From assembly GCA_026075535.2 (NCBI GenBank), contig AP026539.1, positions 5,332,001 through 5,396,000 on the forward strand: 64,000 nucleotides of DNA, read 5' to 3'. Of the stretch, positions 1 to 11,122 are shown piece after piece. The position numbers and the translations under genes were made by a program. Position 1 is the stretch's first letter, and every line of letters begins with the position of its first letter. The notes under the pieces are model-generated. The model was not told where the DNA came from, made no database searches, and worked only from the letters and a program-made list of their open reading frames with translations. Origin of the DNA: Tricholoma matsutake (lineage: Eukaryota > Basidiomycota > Agaricomycetes > Agaricales > Tricholomataceae).

Positions 1-179
1 TGAGTTTTGGCATAGTTTTTCCACAATCCTTTTGTCGTTCACAATGGGCTGTCCAATCAGCCTCCTGCCAGTATGGGACATTGAGGTAGTCTTCTTGATC
101 CAACACCTCTGGTCCATCTGGGACCACAAGCACAGCTTTTTCACGACTGGGAGCAGCTTTGGATGTTGAGGGCGTGGCT
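1..179 (-). pseudogene. partial unidentified coding exon
   Basis: On the minus strand this stretch reads without a stop for about 59 codons from the left flank of a SINE to the window edge. The composition is protein-like: a Ser/Thr/Ala-rich start, then acidic and aromatic residues (motifs VPDGPEVLDQEDYL and VPYWQEADWTAHC). No family is recognised. The SINE at 182-495 sits directly upstream, so the exon was probably cut by that insertion. It could also be a remnant of another element. Confidence 0.35.
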
Positions 180-181
180 GA

Positions 182-495
182 GAGTCAGTACTTTACAGTC
201 CCCCACCTGTCCTAGTGGACTCCGACTGGACTGACTGGAGTCTGACTGGAGTCTGAGCAGAGTCCAAGTGGAGTCCAACTGGAGTCCAAGTGGAGTCCAA
301 GTGGAATGCATTTCAACCAAATGATAAGTCAATTAGATATGAGCTCAAAGGACTTTGGAGTTGGTGAATTTCATAAAGTACCCACAAAATAAATTTGTGT
401 ACTGCAGGAATTGAACTCAAGACCTCACCATAAGGAATCACATGACAAACCAAACAAGTGTGCTCAACCACTTGAGCCACAGGAGATTTATTAGG
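182..495 (-). mobile_element. tRNA-headed SINE, copy 1
   Basis: Read on the minus strand, the head near 490-400 has a box A-like TGGCTCAAGTGGTTGAGC and a box B-like GAGTTCAATTCC, the internal Pol III promoter layout of tRNA-derived SINEs. The body (about 300-215) is a 12-base tandem repeat on the theme GGAGTCCAASTG. The element ends in GGTGGGGGACTGTAAAGTAC. The same three parts recur in four other places here. It has no coding capacity and would depend on a LINE. Confidence 0.7.
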
Positions 496-572
496 GATCA
501 ATATAAGGTTTATTTATGATTCAACTTTTCATATTCTTCGAGGAGGCATTTTTCAAACAATTAAGATCAAAA

Positions 573-770
573 ATAGTAATAATCCCTCTCGCAGGGGGAT
601 TATTACTATGTACATAAAAAACTAAACCCCTCACATTCAGTGTGAGGGGGGGATTCATAAGTACTACAATATATATACCCCTTGCATTCAGTGCAAGGGG
701 GGGGTAGAGATAAATTTAAAATGATGAAGACCCCTCCCCATGCAAAATGCGGGGGAGGGGGGGTTGGGGG
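573..770. repeat. array of four hairpins
   Basis: Four inverted repeats follow one another, separated by A/T-rich spacers. The first has a 14-bp perfect stem (573-586 with 596-609). The second and third have 9-bp stems with the same TTCAG loop but different, still paired, stem sequences (CCCCTCACA at 627-635 and CCCCTTGCA at 678-686). The fourth has a CCCCTCCCC stem from 731. A homologous array lies at 61363-61615, also directly upstream of a minus-strand SINE. Confidence 0.75.
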
Positions 771-779
771 ATGCAGTCT

Positions 780-1210
780 GGGGTGGGTGTCGTCGTCCAC
801 CCCTCCTTGCATGCATGCATCGCCATAGCAAGCCACACCCGTCATCCACCCTATGAGCAGGTGCTCGTCGGCGTGGGGTGGGTGTGTTGTTGGTTTTGTG
901 GGTCTCCTAGTTCAGAGGGGTTGGGGGGAGGGGTCAGTGATGTGGCATGCGAGGGAGGGGGTAGGTGGGTGCTTACCAGGTGGGTATCCTGCTCTGCAGG
1001 TCTCCCGGTACCCCTCTGCCATCTCCTATCCTTTATCGACACCCTCACATCCTGTTTGGATGGGGATGAGGGGGCTGGCATGGGTGTCGTCGGGTCTGGG
1101 TCATTCTGGGTCCTGGTGCTGGTAGGTGGTGTCATCATCATCATCGTCGACTGCACACACTCATGATCCACCCTATGAGCAGGGGATCGTAGGTGTGGGG
1201 TGGGTGTGTT
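780..1210 (+). repeat. G/T-rich repeat module
   Basis: This is a G/T-rich stretch with runs such as GGGGTGGGTG and a core CCACCCTATGAGCAG. The part near 936-1090 is clearly related to 59985-60140: both contain GTGATGTGGCATG and GTGGGTGCTTAC, followed by corresponding short blocks. Long reading frames exist on both strands but are low in complexity, so I do not call a gene. Confidence 0.5.
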
Positions 1211-1562
1211 GGCTCATTTGCGGGTGGTGGTGTTGTTACTAGTAGATTATAACCTAGAAAACTAAAAAAACGAGTTAGTTAGTTTATAAAAACAAAAACC
1301 AAATGAAAAAAACTTATGTAGGGCCCAAACGACATGATCTGCATTGTTTGGGCCCACGTTGGCTCGTTTGTGGGTGGTGGTGTCGTTACTAGTAGATTAT
1401 AACCTAGAAAACTAAAAAAATGAGTTAGTTAGTTTATAAAAACAAAAACCAAACAAAAAAAACTTATGTAGGGCCCAAATGATGCAATTTGCATTGTTTG
1501 GGCCTGCGTTGGCTCGTTTGCGAGTGGTGGCATCATTGCCAGTAGATTATAACCTAGAAAGC
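1211..1562. repeat. 150-bp tandem repeat with palindrome and intron-like core
   Basis: The unit starting GGCTCATTTG at 1211 recurs at 1361 and, truncated, at 1511, a period of exactly 150 bp. Each full unit holds a long palindrome (GGGCCCAAAC at 1321-1330 pairs with GTTTGGGCCC at 1346-1355). Read on the minus strand, each also holds an intron-like block with ATAAGT, a CTAACTAAC branch-like motif and a TTCTAG end (1254-1317 and 1404-1467). Related units occur at 2.4, 38.4, 54.1, 54.3 and 60.2 kb. Confidence 0.8.
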
Positions 1563-1576
1563 TAATGTATTGACCT

Positions 1577-1822
1577 AAGTTTCAGCTGATCCCTTCCAAA
1601 TCTGAGCCATTTCCCAATGCCCCTGGCACAATTGCTTCTGCTTCTCATGAGATGTTAATAAGATCTGGAAATGCTGCACACCTGTCCCTGCACTATGAGC
1701 TTCAGGCTCAACGGTATGATATGGGTTATATGCACATATATGCTAATGTTCCATGTTCAGCTTGTTTGTTACACAGCTCCAGAACATTGTCAACCAACTC
1801 ACATCATCTCAACTCTCAGGAG
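1577..1822 (+). pseudogene. unidentified spliced gene fragment
   Basis: Plus-strand reading is open and protein-like from about 1577 (motifs KFQLIPSKSEPFPNAPG and HLSLHYELQAQ). A plausible 60-odd-base intron starts GTATGATATG near 1712 and ends TTACACAG near 1776, with a GCTAAT branch-like site. Splicing keeps the frame open into SRTLSTNSHHLNSQEV, where SINE copy 2 cuts it at 1823. The family is not recognised. Confidence 0.4.
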
Positions 1823-2170
1823 GTCTTTACACTCCCCCACCTTTCCTAGTGGACTCTGACTGGAGTCCGACCAGACTGACCGGAGTCTGACTGGAGTCCA
1901 CTGGGACTGGTCACCAGCCAACTGCCTGCAAAGTTGCCAGTCCAGTCCCAGTCCAGTCCGACCAGACTCTGAGTGGAATCCACTCAAACACTGGATTCCA
2001 CTCGGACTGGTCCAGTTGGAGTCCAGTTGGAGTCTGGTTGGAGTCTGGTTGGATTCTGCTGAAAAAGTGTGTAAGAAAAGGAATTGACTCCAGATCCCTA
2101 TATGTTGCTTATGTAATAGTAATACACAATATAACTGTTACACCACAGTACCTTGTGTAAGGTATCATCT
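1823..2170 (-). mobile_element. tRNA-headed SINE, copy 2
   Basis: The head on the minus strand (about 2165-2080) has box A-like GGTGTAACAGTTATATTG and box B-like GGAGTCAATTCC. The body (about 2060-1860) is a degenerate 12-base repeat around GGAGTCTGGTTG and its inverse. The element ends GGTGGGGGAGTGTAAAGACC. Its order and tail match copy 1, while the head is a different tRNA-like sequence. Confidence 0.7.
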
Positions 2171-2174
2171 ACTT

Positions 2175-2475
2175 GTGTTAGGTACCATGGTGTGGCTGTG
2201 TATGACAAAGCATATAGCTGCGTCATCAAATGTGCCAGCTCATCACTCACCACCACCACCACCACCACCATTGATGCTGCCTCCCTCCTCTCTCTACCAC
2301 CACCACTGCATGGACACCCACCACCACTGCTCCCATGCCCAATCCGCCATCACCACCACCCACAAACGAGCCCAATGGATGGAACATGGGCCCAAACAAT
2401 GCAGATCACATTGTTTGGGCCCTACATAAGTTTTTTTTTCATTTGCTTTTTGTTTTTATAAACTAACTAACCTCA
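2175..2475 (+). repeat. module with CAC microsatellite, palindrome and truncated intron-like block
   Basis: A CAC-repeat tract (from about 2245) leads into a palindrome with a 14-bp perfect stem (2388-2401 with 2409-2422, GGGCCCAAACAATG) and then ATAAGTTTTT and CTAACTAAC. It stops before any 3' splice-like end. It is the opposite orientation of the 1211-1562 unit. The flanking GTACCATGGTGTGGCTG and ATGACAAAGCATATAG recur in inverted form near 61760. Confidence 0.6.
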
Positions 2476-2828
2476 AATGTCCCAACAATGACATCTACCC
2501 CAATGGCTTGCGGATGACTCAACAGTGGGTGGTGTTCATGGAGATGCTGGGAGAACTGAGGGTTATTGCGGTAGAGAATGTCGTAGTCATCGTGAGCGAC
2601 AGTTTCAGTGTAGTGGCTCATGCCACTCATGGTGGATGAGAGGAAGGATCGAGAGAAGCCATCCAAGTATTTGCCTCATCCATGTTCACATGATGTAATT
2701 AAAAAAACTCTGCCTCGATGTAAATGGAGTCAACATGCTCCCACTGGCACTTGCGATCCAGAAAGCTCATTGATGAGCTTTCTGGATTGAAAAATGATAT
2801 GAATGAACAATATTGATATGTACTATGA
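2463..2828 (-). other. downstream flank of CACTA-1, one weak reading frame
   Basis: A 67-codon minus-strand frame (2463-2666) with motifs ETVAHDDYDILYRN and HPLLSHPQAIGVD could be a piece of a second element gene or of a host gene. Nothing in it identifies a family. I found no convincing CACTA terminal repeat here, so the left end of the element is not fixed. Confidence 0.25.
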
Positions 2829-5800
2829 TTACTCTCTGGCTGTGCTGGCAGATGTTGATACATCATTTTCCATGGGCTCCTCGAATCCTGTTAATTGAAC
2901 ATCCTCTAATCCTGACTTCTCCAAGACAAACCAGAGCTCATCAGGATCTGTTGGCAGTGGAGGTAATGGTTGCATTGAGACACACGCAGTGATACTAGAT
3001 ACCTTGATAACCCGAAGATTATCAACACCAGTATAATGACAGGCCCATAACGTGTGGCAGGATTTGTCCAGTATGGATTGGATTGGACAAGAGTAGACCG
3101 AGACAACTGCATAGGGCACAGGTATCTCATCTGCATTGTTAGTTGCAAAATTAAGGAAGTAAAATTGAACTTCAGCATATTCTATCTCGCCATTGACAAG
3201 GATCTTTATGTACATCAGCAACAGAGCTCAAGCAATGGCTGCTATAATAACACACTTTAACATTGCGAGATATCCAAATTTTTTGATTAGTGCGTCTCTG
3301 TTCGCTCCATAAACTTCTTGCGATCTGACCATTGGGGAGGCAAAGTCGGCCCCATCACCTGATCTTCATTGCATCCACAGTATCAGAAAGGATTGCAGCG
3401 ATGGTCTCTGGAATCTGTGCAGGATGTTTGTCCCTTGGTCGCAACAATACATAACCCTCTCCAAGATCCCTTGCAAATCTGGGCAGATGCAGTACAGCCA
3501 TAGGATCCAATTCTGGATGAATGTTTTTCAGTGTGTTGACTTGTGACCATCGGAGAGCACACTGAGCAAGATTCACAAATGGATTGGATGGTTGTTGGAT
3601 TTCCTGCCCAAGATTCCTGATTGTGCACTCCATTGTAAATTGAGTCGAATATGCACCTGGGCCAACTCTTGTGACTTTGGGACATACATGAAGCAGTGTA
3701 TGAATGCAAGGTTGACAGAAGTGAAGGTGGTCAGGCCACCGCTGATAGTATAAATTCTCAAACTCCTCCACAAACTGGATGAGGCGGAAATGTGCTTCTC
3801 ATAGTTGTGCACCAGTGATGCATCTTTGCGTGAGGATATGAACACTGCGCATGAGCTTGCAGAGATTCTTCCAATATTTTGGTGGTATTATGGTGCGAAA
3901 ATAGCCAGGACCAAGTCCAAACAGATAATGGAAATATTCAGTTGCTTTGTATCCACTGGATATTTTTTCTGCTGGACTGCGTGGAGGACGATGAAAGGAG
4001 GATGGAAAAAATTTTGTGGCTGAGCCAACAAGTTTGCCATGAGTCTGCCACACAGCCCCAGTGAGTTTTGCCCATTCCCAAGTCAATATGTGATCTGTTG
4101 ATTCGCATTTTAATGTCCCATGCCAAAGCAGTATGAGCAGTTCACTGAGGTTGAGAAAAAGGAGATGTGTGAGGTCCAAGGGAAAGCAATGTGGTACTGG
4201 AAACATGAGATCTGTGACAAGCCTGCTGAGAATAGTTGGTTTGCTGATTCCAGTCTCCTTGTGATTCTCCTCATAATCATCTTGATCAACTGAAGTGACA
4301 ACTTTAGCAAGATTGCATTGGTAGTCATCACATGAGAGGGTTCCAAGATTGCATATATCAATGTTGGGATGGGTGCAGCCTGCAATAGTATAGTTATTTG
4401 GCCTCAAGTGCACTGCAAAATAATGCCCAGAGCCTGGCTTGTGCCTCCCCTTCATCGGACAGCCAAGTTGACAACCATGCACACCATGCTGACCAACTCA
4501 TCCATCAGTCTCCATCATCCCGAGTGCATCTGCCATTGATAGAGCGAAAATGATATGAGATTGGATGGTTTTGGATGCCAATGCATCCCAAACGGAAAGT
4601 CCAGAACCACCTTTCTCATGCTGAAGGGCAGAAAGATGATGAATGCCTTGAAAGAGGAAAGAATCGGTGTGTTTTGGTTTGTTCAGTCCAGGAATGATGG
4701 TGCCAGGAAGTACATGCTTCTTCTTATAATAGTGGTTAGGAGAAAAGTTATCGAGAATCCAAATTGAGATCCATGTATCAGATTTCTTGTTTTGGTAAAG
4801 CTGCACTCCATCAAGAGAGGAGGAAGCAACGGTGTCATGGCTGGTAATTTTGATGCGCCCCACAAGCTCCTGCATTTCACTACCAGATAGGATATCATCA
4901 TAAATGACATCACAATCATCACCTGTTTGAAGATTGTTGAGCATCTCTGCTACCTCTTTCATTTTGTGGTCAAGGTAATGCATGTCCATTGCTCCAGTGC
5001 ATGATTGGCACAGCACCTGAAGTTGTGGACCAAGAAGAATGGTGCAAAATTGCTGATGGGGGGCCTTCCTCCCAGTAGCAGCAAGCTGTGTTGCATTGTA
5101 TCGAGCCTCTCCACAGATGGTACAAGATTCTAGGTGTGCAAATGGGCTTGTGAATGCATGACATGAGTTGATGCACATGTCACCATAAACTGCCACAACT
5201 CCAGTGATTTCTGCAACTAGCTTTTTTACAGCATAGTAAGAGAGAACCCCAGAATTGGGATAACGACACAGAATGGCATTGTGACAAGCATTGTATGTTT
5301 CTTCAGATGCATTTGTCATTGCCAAAAAGAGGTTGAGAGAGAGTCGAATATCAGGATCAGAAATGGCTGTCAGTTTCTCAGGAGGGTTACAAAGCTGATT
5401 TATGACATCCTGATCCAGGTTCCCATTGTCGAGTGTTGCAGTGCATATCTCCTCAATAAACCCTTGTGTTATTTTTATGCTTTCGATACACGATGCAACA
5501 ATTAGCTGGTCATCTGGCGGGTCCTCATCATCACGACTCATTGACGGCGGTTCAGACCGACTGAGTGCCTGAAGAATTGCTGCATAGTTGTGCAATTTGG
5601 CCTCTTGTGTGGTCTGTTCATGGTCTTCGAGGCTACCAGGATCAAAGTACTCAGGATCCTCATCATTGATATTGTCATGTCAATGGTGATTTTCATGGAG
5701 AACATTATGAATGGGGGACTCTTCATTGAGGTTGTCTGTTACAACACTGTTTGGGTCATCCTGGTGTTGATGATCATGCTCAGGAAAATGGTGGGAAGTG

Positions 5801-5844
5801 GTGAGGGGATTTGGGCCTGGATTTCTCTCATTTAAAGATGCCAT
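2829..5844 (-). pseudogene. TNP2-like CACTA (EnSpm) transposase, decayed
   Basis: The minus-strand frame starts with ATG at 5844. In order it carries the conserved landmarks of fungal TNP2-like transposases: a cysteine pair with SCTICGEARYN, the DGVQLYQNKKSDTWI block, LPGTIIPGLNKPKHTDSF, a GRHKPGSGHYF stretch, HRPPRSPAEKISSGYKATE, LYYQRWPDHLHF, NLGQEIQQPSNPF and LPNGQIARS. The frame is held across four in-frame TGA codons (about 5683, 4498, 3799, 3355). A 52-base intron (3204-3255, GTGTGT to AAAG, with a GCTGAT branch-like site) joins the last exon, which ends at 2829. The protein would cut and join element ends in the nucleus. The stop codons make this copy dead. Confidence 0.88.
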
Positions 5845-6723
5845 GGTAGATTCACCCTATTTGATACATTGGCAATGAATAAAGTACCTCCAATACAAGA
5901 ATGTCAGCAATGACAAGAGTATTGATCTAGAAACATACAATTGTAGATCAAAGCCTCTTTGAAGGTCTGGAGTAATCACCACAGCTGCTAGGATTACTTG
6001 TACTACTGCAGGAATCATCAGAATCAGAATTGACTGAGCCATTTGAAGACTGTGCAGTAGGCTGGTTGCCATGGTGGGATGACCAAGCAGCAAATGAGGG
6101 GATGGTCAAATTCACAATACGGGAGGTGTGAGTGTGGGTTCGTAGAGTGCATGGTGCAACGAGAGCACCATATAGAGATCCAACCTAGATAATACACAAA
6201 TAAACTCAGTCTGTGTATGATGGACTCTATTTGGTTATCACTGTACCTAGATAATACACAAATAAACTATAAATAGTACAGTAAGTAATTGAGTCAATGT
6301 AAGTGTTAGAGTGTCTGCTCACCTCAGTCTGTGTATGATGGACTGAGGTGTCTGTATCTATCTTGTAAGATATATATATGAGTATGACAATAGAAAAGGT
6401 GATAAAGGAACTGTAAGAAAGGAATATGGACAAGGGGAAATATGCATCACTTTGTGTGCTATAATTAGCATGCTGCATCAAAGGGCGTATTCATGGTGTA
6501 GATCTCAACACACCATTGCACCTTGGACATGGACAAGGCACCTGTGCTGGGGGCATGTAAGTGATGAAGTTTGTGATAATCTATCAAGTGAACAAAACCT
6601 CAGATTTGAACTGCGAAAGGTCAGCTGATCTCATTCCGAGGCAGATCAGCTCGGATTCCCTCATATTAGCTCAGAGCCAGTTTTCACTGGGCCTCAGCCC
6701 CTATTCGAGCTAGTAGAGTCTAC
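5845..6723. other. noncoding interval between CACTA-1 and copia-A
   Basis: No gene is seen. A 23-base direct repeat (CCTAGATAATACACAAATAA and following bases) lies at 6185 and 6246. A hairpin with a 10-bp stem (CACCTCAGTC at 6320-6329 with 6341-6350) follows. This could include the 5' LTR and leader of the copia element that starts at 6724. No second LTR copy is present to prove it. Confidence 0.4.
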
Positions 6724-9008
6724 ATGTCTAACACTGCCCGACAATGGCAACAGGCCACAGCTCAACCAGCAATAGAATTGATACAGATGAAAGAATATTC
6801 AAATGTGAACAGGATCACTGAACGCAATCACTTAATGGACAAAAATTAGCACAAATGGAAAGAGAGAATGAAAAGGGTATTTATCAATTGTGATATAACT
6901 GGATATACTACTGGCAGTGTAAAACGACCAGATGAAACCATAGATCCTGTTAACGCAAATAACTGGGACAAAAACAACTCTTGGGTGCAACAAATAATCA
7001 TGCACAATGTCACCTCCTCGCAAATGAATCATGTCAGATCAAAAACATCAGCTGAAGTGATGCAAAGAGAAGCAAAAAGAGGGATCAAAGAAAGGTACCA
7101 AGGATTTGAATGTGGGGGAGGAATTGATCGCATTTCTAGTAAATGAAGAACTCTACAATTTTGACACATATGAAGCCTGTAACCTTGATGGAAATGACAA
7201 GTGATTGATCTGGTATGACTGGTTAGCTGATTCAGCAACAACTTCACATGTTATGCATCAAAGACAAGCCTTTATTGTGTACACACCTGTGGAAAAATGT
7301 TCTGTAACAGGTGTAGGTGGTAAAGAAGCAAAACTCGAGGGCCATGGAACTGTTGAATTAATTTCAACATGTAACTATATTTTGTGCTTGGAGGATGTAC
7401 TCCATGTACCTGGAACATGGAATAATTTGATTTCATTGGGGTGATGGGATGCAGCTGGTGGAAGATATACAGGTGGAAAGGGAAGAATTACCTGTATCAC
7501 TAAGGAGGGGAAGAAAATTGCACAAGGTAACAAGGTTAACAACCACTTATACAAGATGGAATTAACTATATGTGACTGACACCCGATGCTTACAATAGAA
7601 GCCACCAACAATAGAAGCCACCAATCACTGATCATTCATCAATAATGATGTGGCACTCAACTGGGAAACCTGGCACAGACGCTTTGGTCATGTTGGGTAT
7701 TCTGGCCTGCAGAAATTATTGGATAGAAATTTGGTCGACGGATTCAATGTCTATAAACAGTCCTAAACCAGACTGTATTGCATGTACTGAAGCAAAGCAG
7801 CACATAGAACCCTTTCCTAAATTGTCCATGCAACAAACAGAACCCAGAGAATTGGTGCCTTATGGGGAAAGTACATGATCAAATCTGTAAATGGCAATCA
7901 ATACTACTTGCTATTTGTGGACGACACTAAATGCTACATACCTGTCCAGTGTTTGAAAGAGAAATCAGACTCAATGCAAGCAGTAATAAATCATTTGGCA
8001 CATCTGATAACTCAAGGCCAAAAACCAAAGGGGATCCAAATTGATTGTGGAAAGGAATTTGTAAATGAGAAGTTGGAAAAATGGTGTAATGAATGGGGTA
8101 TAGAAGTAAGACTAACTGCACCATACTCACCTTCACAGAATGGCATCGCAGAGCAGATGAATAGGACTCTTGTTGAACTATCATGCGCCATGATAACTGC
8201 CAACCAACTTCCTGAATTTCTTTGGGAATATGCAGTTTTGCATGTGGCTTATCTCCATAATCAATCATTTATGAAACATCTCCCAAGATCAACACCTTAC
8301 AAAGGATGGCATAGAATAAAACCCAATGTATCACATTTATGGGAATTTGGAAGCCACATATGGATATTACTACAAGGTCAAAAGAAACCCTGTAAAATGC
8401 TACCAAAATCAAAGTGCCAAGCATACGTCAGCTATGATGATGGCACTGGGGCCATAAAATATTACAATGCAGAAACTCTCAAAGTACTTACCTCTCGCAA
8501 CTTCTTCAATATTACACCTTCAGAAAGACCTCCATCTCCCAACCATATTGAAATTACACCCAATTTGCTGTGAGGGGGAGTCTGCAGGTAGCACACCACC
8601 AATGGGTGTAACAGATTCTGATGATGCAACTCAGAACCTTGCACCCAAGAAGCAAAAACAGAATGAAACACAGGAAAATATAGATATTGACAAACCGTGG
8701 AAGACACATGGAATTTGTACCAATTATAAGCACCTTCACAATCCTTTTGCATATGAGGAAGATGACAATTTCTTATCAATTGAAGAAGTACACAATTGTT
8801 GCTGGAGATGAACTTACAAGTCTCAAAGATGCAAAGAACTCCACGGATTGGCCTGAGTGGCAAAAGGCCATGAAGACTGAATTGGATTTATTGTTGGGGA
8901 AGGGGCTTGGGAACTCATCCAGAAACCTCATGAGTCACAATGCAGTACCAATCAAAAATAAATGGATCTTTGTCAGGAAGCATAATAAAGAAGGGGAAGT
9001 AGTAAGGT
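6724..9008 (+). pseudogene. Ty1/copia gag-pol, decayed and truncated in reverse transcriptase
   Basis: The plus-strand frame opens with ATG at 6724 and runs into a gag-like region (CDITGYTTGSVKRPDE). It continues through the aspartic protease (WLADSATTSHV at about 7217), a GAG-pre-integrase remnant (7645-7870) and an integrase core with LLFVDDTKCY, IQIDCGKEFVNE and PYSPSQNGIAEQMNRT (7875-8573). It ends in the first part of reverse transcriptase (KNKWIFVRKHNKEGEVVR), cut at 9008. There are several frameshifts, a TAG replacing a Trp in gag (near 6848), and a TGA at 7442 where the family has Arg in the LISLGRW motif. RNase H and the 3' LTR are missing. Confidence 0.85.
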
Positions 9009-9146
9009 AGGGCATCACAAGCGCAACACTAGCACATCACATATAAAAATAGAACACAATGTATTTATAGATCATAACATAGGTACATCGTAGTATAGGA
9101 GAATATGAGATGTTCTACCTTATCTTGAACACCCATCATTAAATCC
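9009..9146. other. short interval without recognisable content
   Basis: A/T-rich sequence between the copia truncation point and the end of the Helitron reading frame. Neither a Helitron 3' hairpin with CTRR end nor a copia LTR is evident. Confidence 0.4.
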
Positions 9147-11118
9147 CTATGCACTTCTACTCCATTCCATAATCCCAAGATATAAACAAATTGGGTGTTT
9201 GTTGTCAGGAAAAGAAAGAGTGATGTACCACAATGGAGCATCCAAGTAAGTTATTGAGGACCAGATCTCATTTTGCATGTGTTTTTTACTTGTAATAGAT
9301 CCATGGACATGGCTGCTGACATGGTCCAGATCCCTTATCATTTGGAAACATTGTTCCTCATCTGCATTTGCAGGCTTTACTGTCTCTCCAGATGCCATTT
9401 GCTTAGCAATGTTAGCCAGAGTGTCCTGGTTCAAACTTAGCAACTGATCTGCAACATCTGTAAATTTGCTGGTTTCTACAACCAAAAAAGACCCTGTAGT
9501 TGTGCCCTTAATTTGTTCATGACTAAATGCCACAAAGGAAAATGCAATGTCCTTCCGAAATTGTTTGTCATGGTACATAAGTAAAAATTTCTTGTGGCTC
9601 TTCTCTGACAATTTAGTGGTTCCAATTCCACCATAGCCATAAGGAAATAGCCAAGGAAATATCAGAGGATACAGGTTTGGATTGTTGTAAATTGATTGCA
9701 TCTCCACACTGTGTCCCACAGCCAGGGCTGCTTCCTCGTTGTTCCAATGTCTCAATGCAATTCCTTTCAAAGCTGGTACTGTTTTTGGCAACATCTGTTC
9801 ACCTGTTATGCTGTGGACTACAAAAGGGCATGACCCCTGTTTGACCCTATCATCTACTTCTTGATCAAATGTAATTGTCCTCTCTGGTACCTTAATAGTT
9901 GCAGATTCCTTGTATTCCACTGACACAGGTGGAGTATCTCTCTAATTCTTTGTAAGAAATTGTCAGGTCAGCATACCCTACATGATTCAATTCTAGCCAT
10001 TCAAGTGATGTCACCACAGCCTTTCTTCAAACCAATAAAGGAGTGGATTGAAACTCTTGTATAGTTGGTTTACAAGGCCCTGTAAATAAAATTGCCAAAA
10101 CATTATCTAAGTCCTCAATTGGGGGTGGCAAGATGTTATGAACCTTAGCCACTGGTGACTCAAAAGCAATTGCATTAGCTACCATTTTCCATAGCCCTGA
10201 AGATGCCACATGCACAAATCATCCATGCACATGCACCTTTTGTATCAATAATTTTTCTATGTATTGGAGGTTCTGGAGTTCTTTAGGCACCTCACCAATA
10301 CACAGGCCATTGGCTAGAGCATAGCATGGTATTTTGCCTAACCATATCTCTTTGCAACATCCCTCACACACCTTTGAGTATTTGTTATCTACAACAGGAC
10401 CAGCCAGATCCTCAAACTGTTCATTTGTGTTTCTTCTCTCTTTTCTGGTTACTCCTTCTGTGTGTAGAACATGTATTTGTTTAGCTACTGCCATAGGCCT
10501 TGTCAACTGCTTGTTTGGTGTCAACCATCCACACACTGCACAGCCTGATTCTTCTAAAAACTCAGGAGATGCCTCTTCACAAAATTCTGTAATGATCTGA
10601 TGACTCAACTCTGGTGTTAAGGGTTCTGGAGGAAAAGGAACATATTGCTCCTTGTGCTCTGGCTGACATTTGTTTGGTTGAACAGACTTCCCCTTCTTCC
10701 TTTCTCTGTGTAACTCTTGCCTTTCTCAATGAACAGCAACTGCTGTCTTTGCTGTTTTAAATATTGAAACATATAAGTTACAGCACACACAGTCATGGAA
10801 TTCAAAGCAACTGGCCAGCTTGTCTCTGTCAGGTTCTGTGCCCACGTTAACATTATGAATATTGGCAACCTTTTTCATGTTACTAACTGTTAAGTAGGGG
10901 AGAACAACTAGCAAGGGTACTTGCACATGCACATACCCCTTTTCAACAGGATACTGGCTTGACCTATCTGTATGATCCTCAAAATGCAATGCAATATTCT
11001 TATCATCTATACCTTCAGGTACCACTGTCATATATGGCTCTATTTTACTCCAAGGTATCACAGATCTTCTTCTACTGCCTATGGGGCCCCTCTGACCATC
11101 TCTATCTGCACCCAACAC
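9147..11118 (-). pseudogene. Helitron protein, N-terminal half (DUF6570 plus Helitron-like N domain)
   Basis: From 11118 the frame passes a cysteine/histidine stretch (ASCFEFHDCVCCNLYVS). It then enters a DUF6570-like region with CAVCGWL, GVTRKERRNTNEQF, a CEGCCKEIW pair and ALANGLCIGEVPKELQNLQY (10608-10219). The LPPPIEDLDNVLAILFTGP block follows (10215-10027). The Helitron-like N domain is at 9926-9147 (LYPLIFPWLFPYGYGG, SHVHGSITSKKHMQNEIWSS). In-frame TGA codons interrupt the protein at about 10726, 10219 and 10027, and there is a frameshift near 9935. The Rep/helicase half that would drive rolling-circle transposition is absent. Confidence 0.82.
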
Positions 11119-11122
11119 AATC

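Noticed and set aside
400..490. tRNA gene on the minus strand
   Set aside because: Box A- and B-like motifs are present, but I cannot fold a full cloverleaf and the sequence is joined to a repeated body and tail. The same holds near 2080-2165, 60555, 61170 and 61795. They are SINE heads.
573..770. Series of transcription terminators
   Set aside because: Stem-loop plus T-run termination is bacterial; there are no genes upstream and the array recurs as part of a repeat.
747..1171. Overlapping long reading frames on both strands
   Set aside because: Low-complexity G/T-rich sequence gives open frames on both strands; related DNA at 59.9 kb does not keep a common protein.
2463..6200. Terminal CACTA motifs for the first transposase element
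   Set aside because: I looked for matching CACTA ends on both sides and found no convincing pair.
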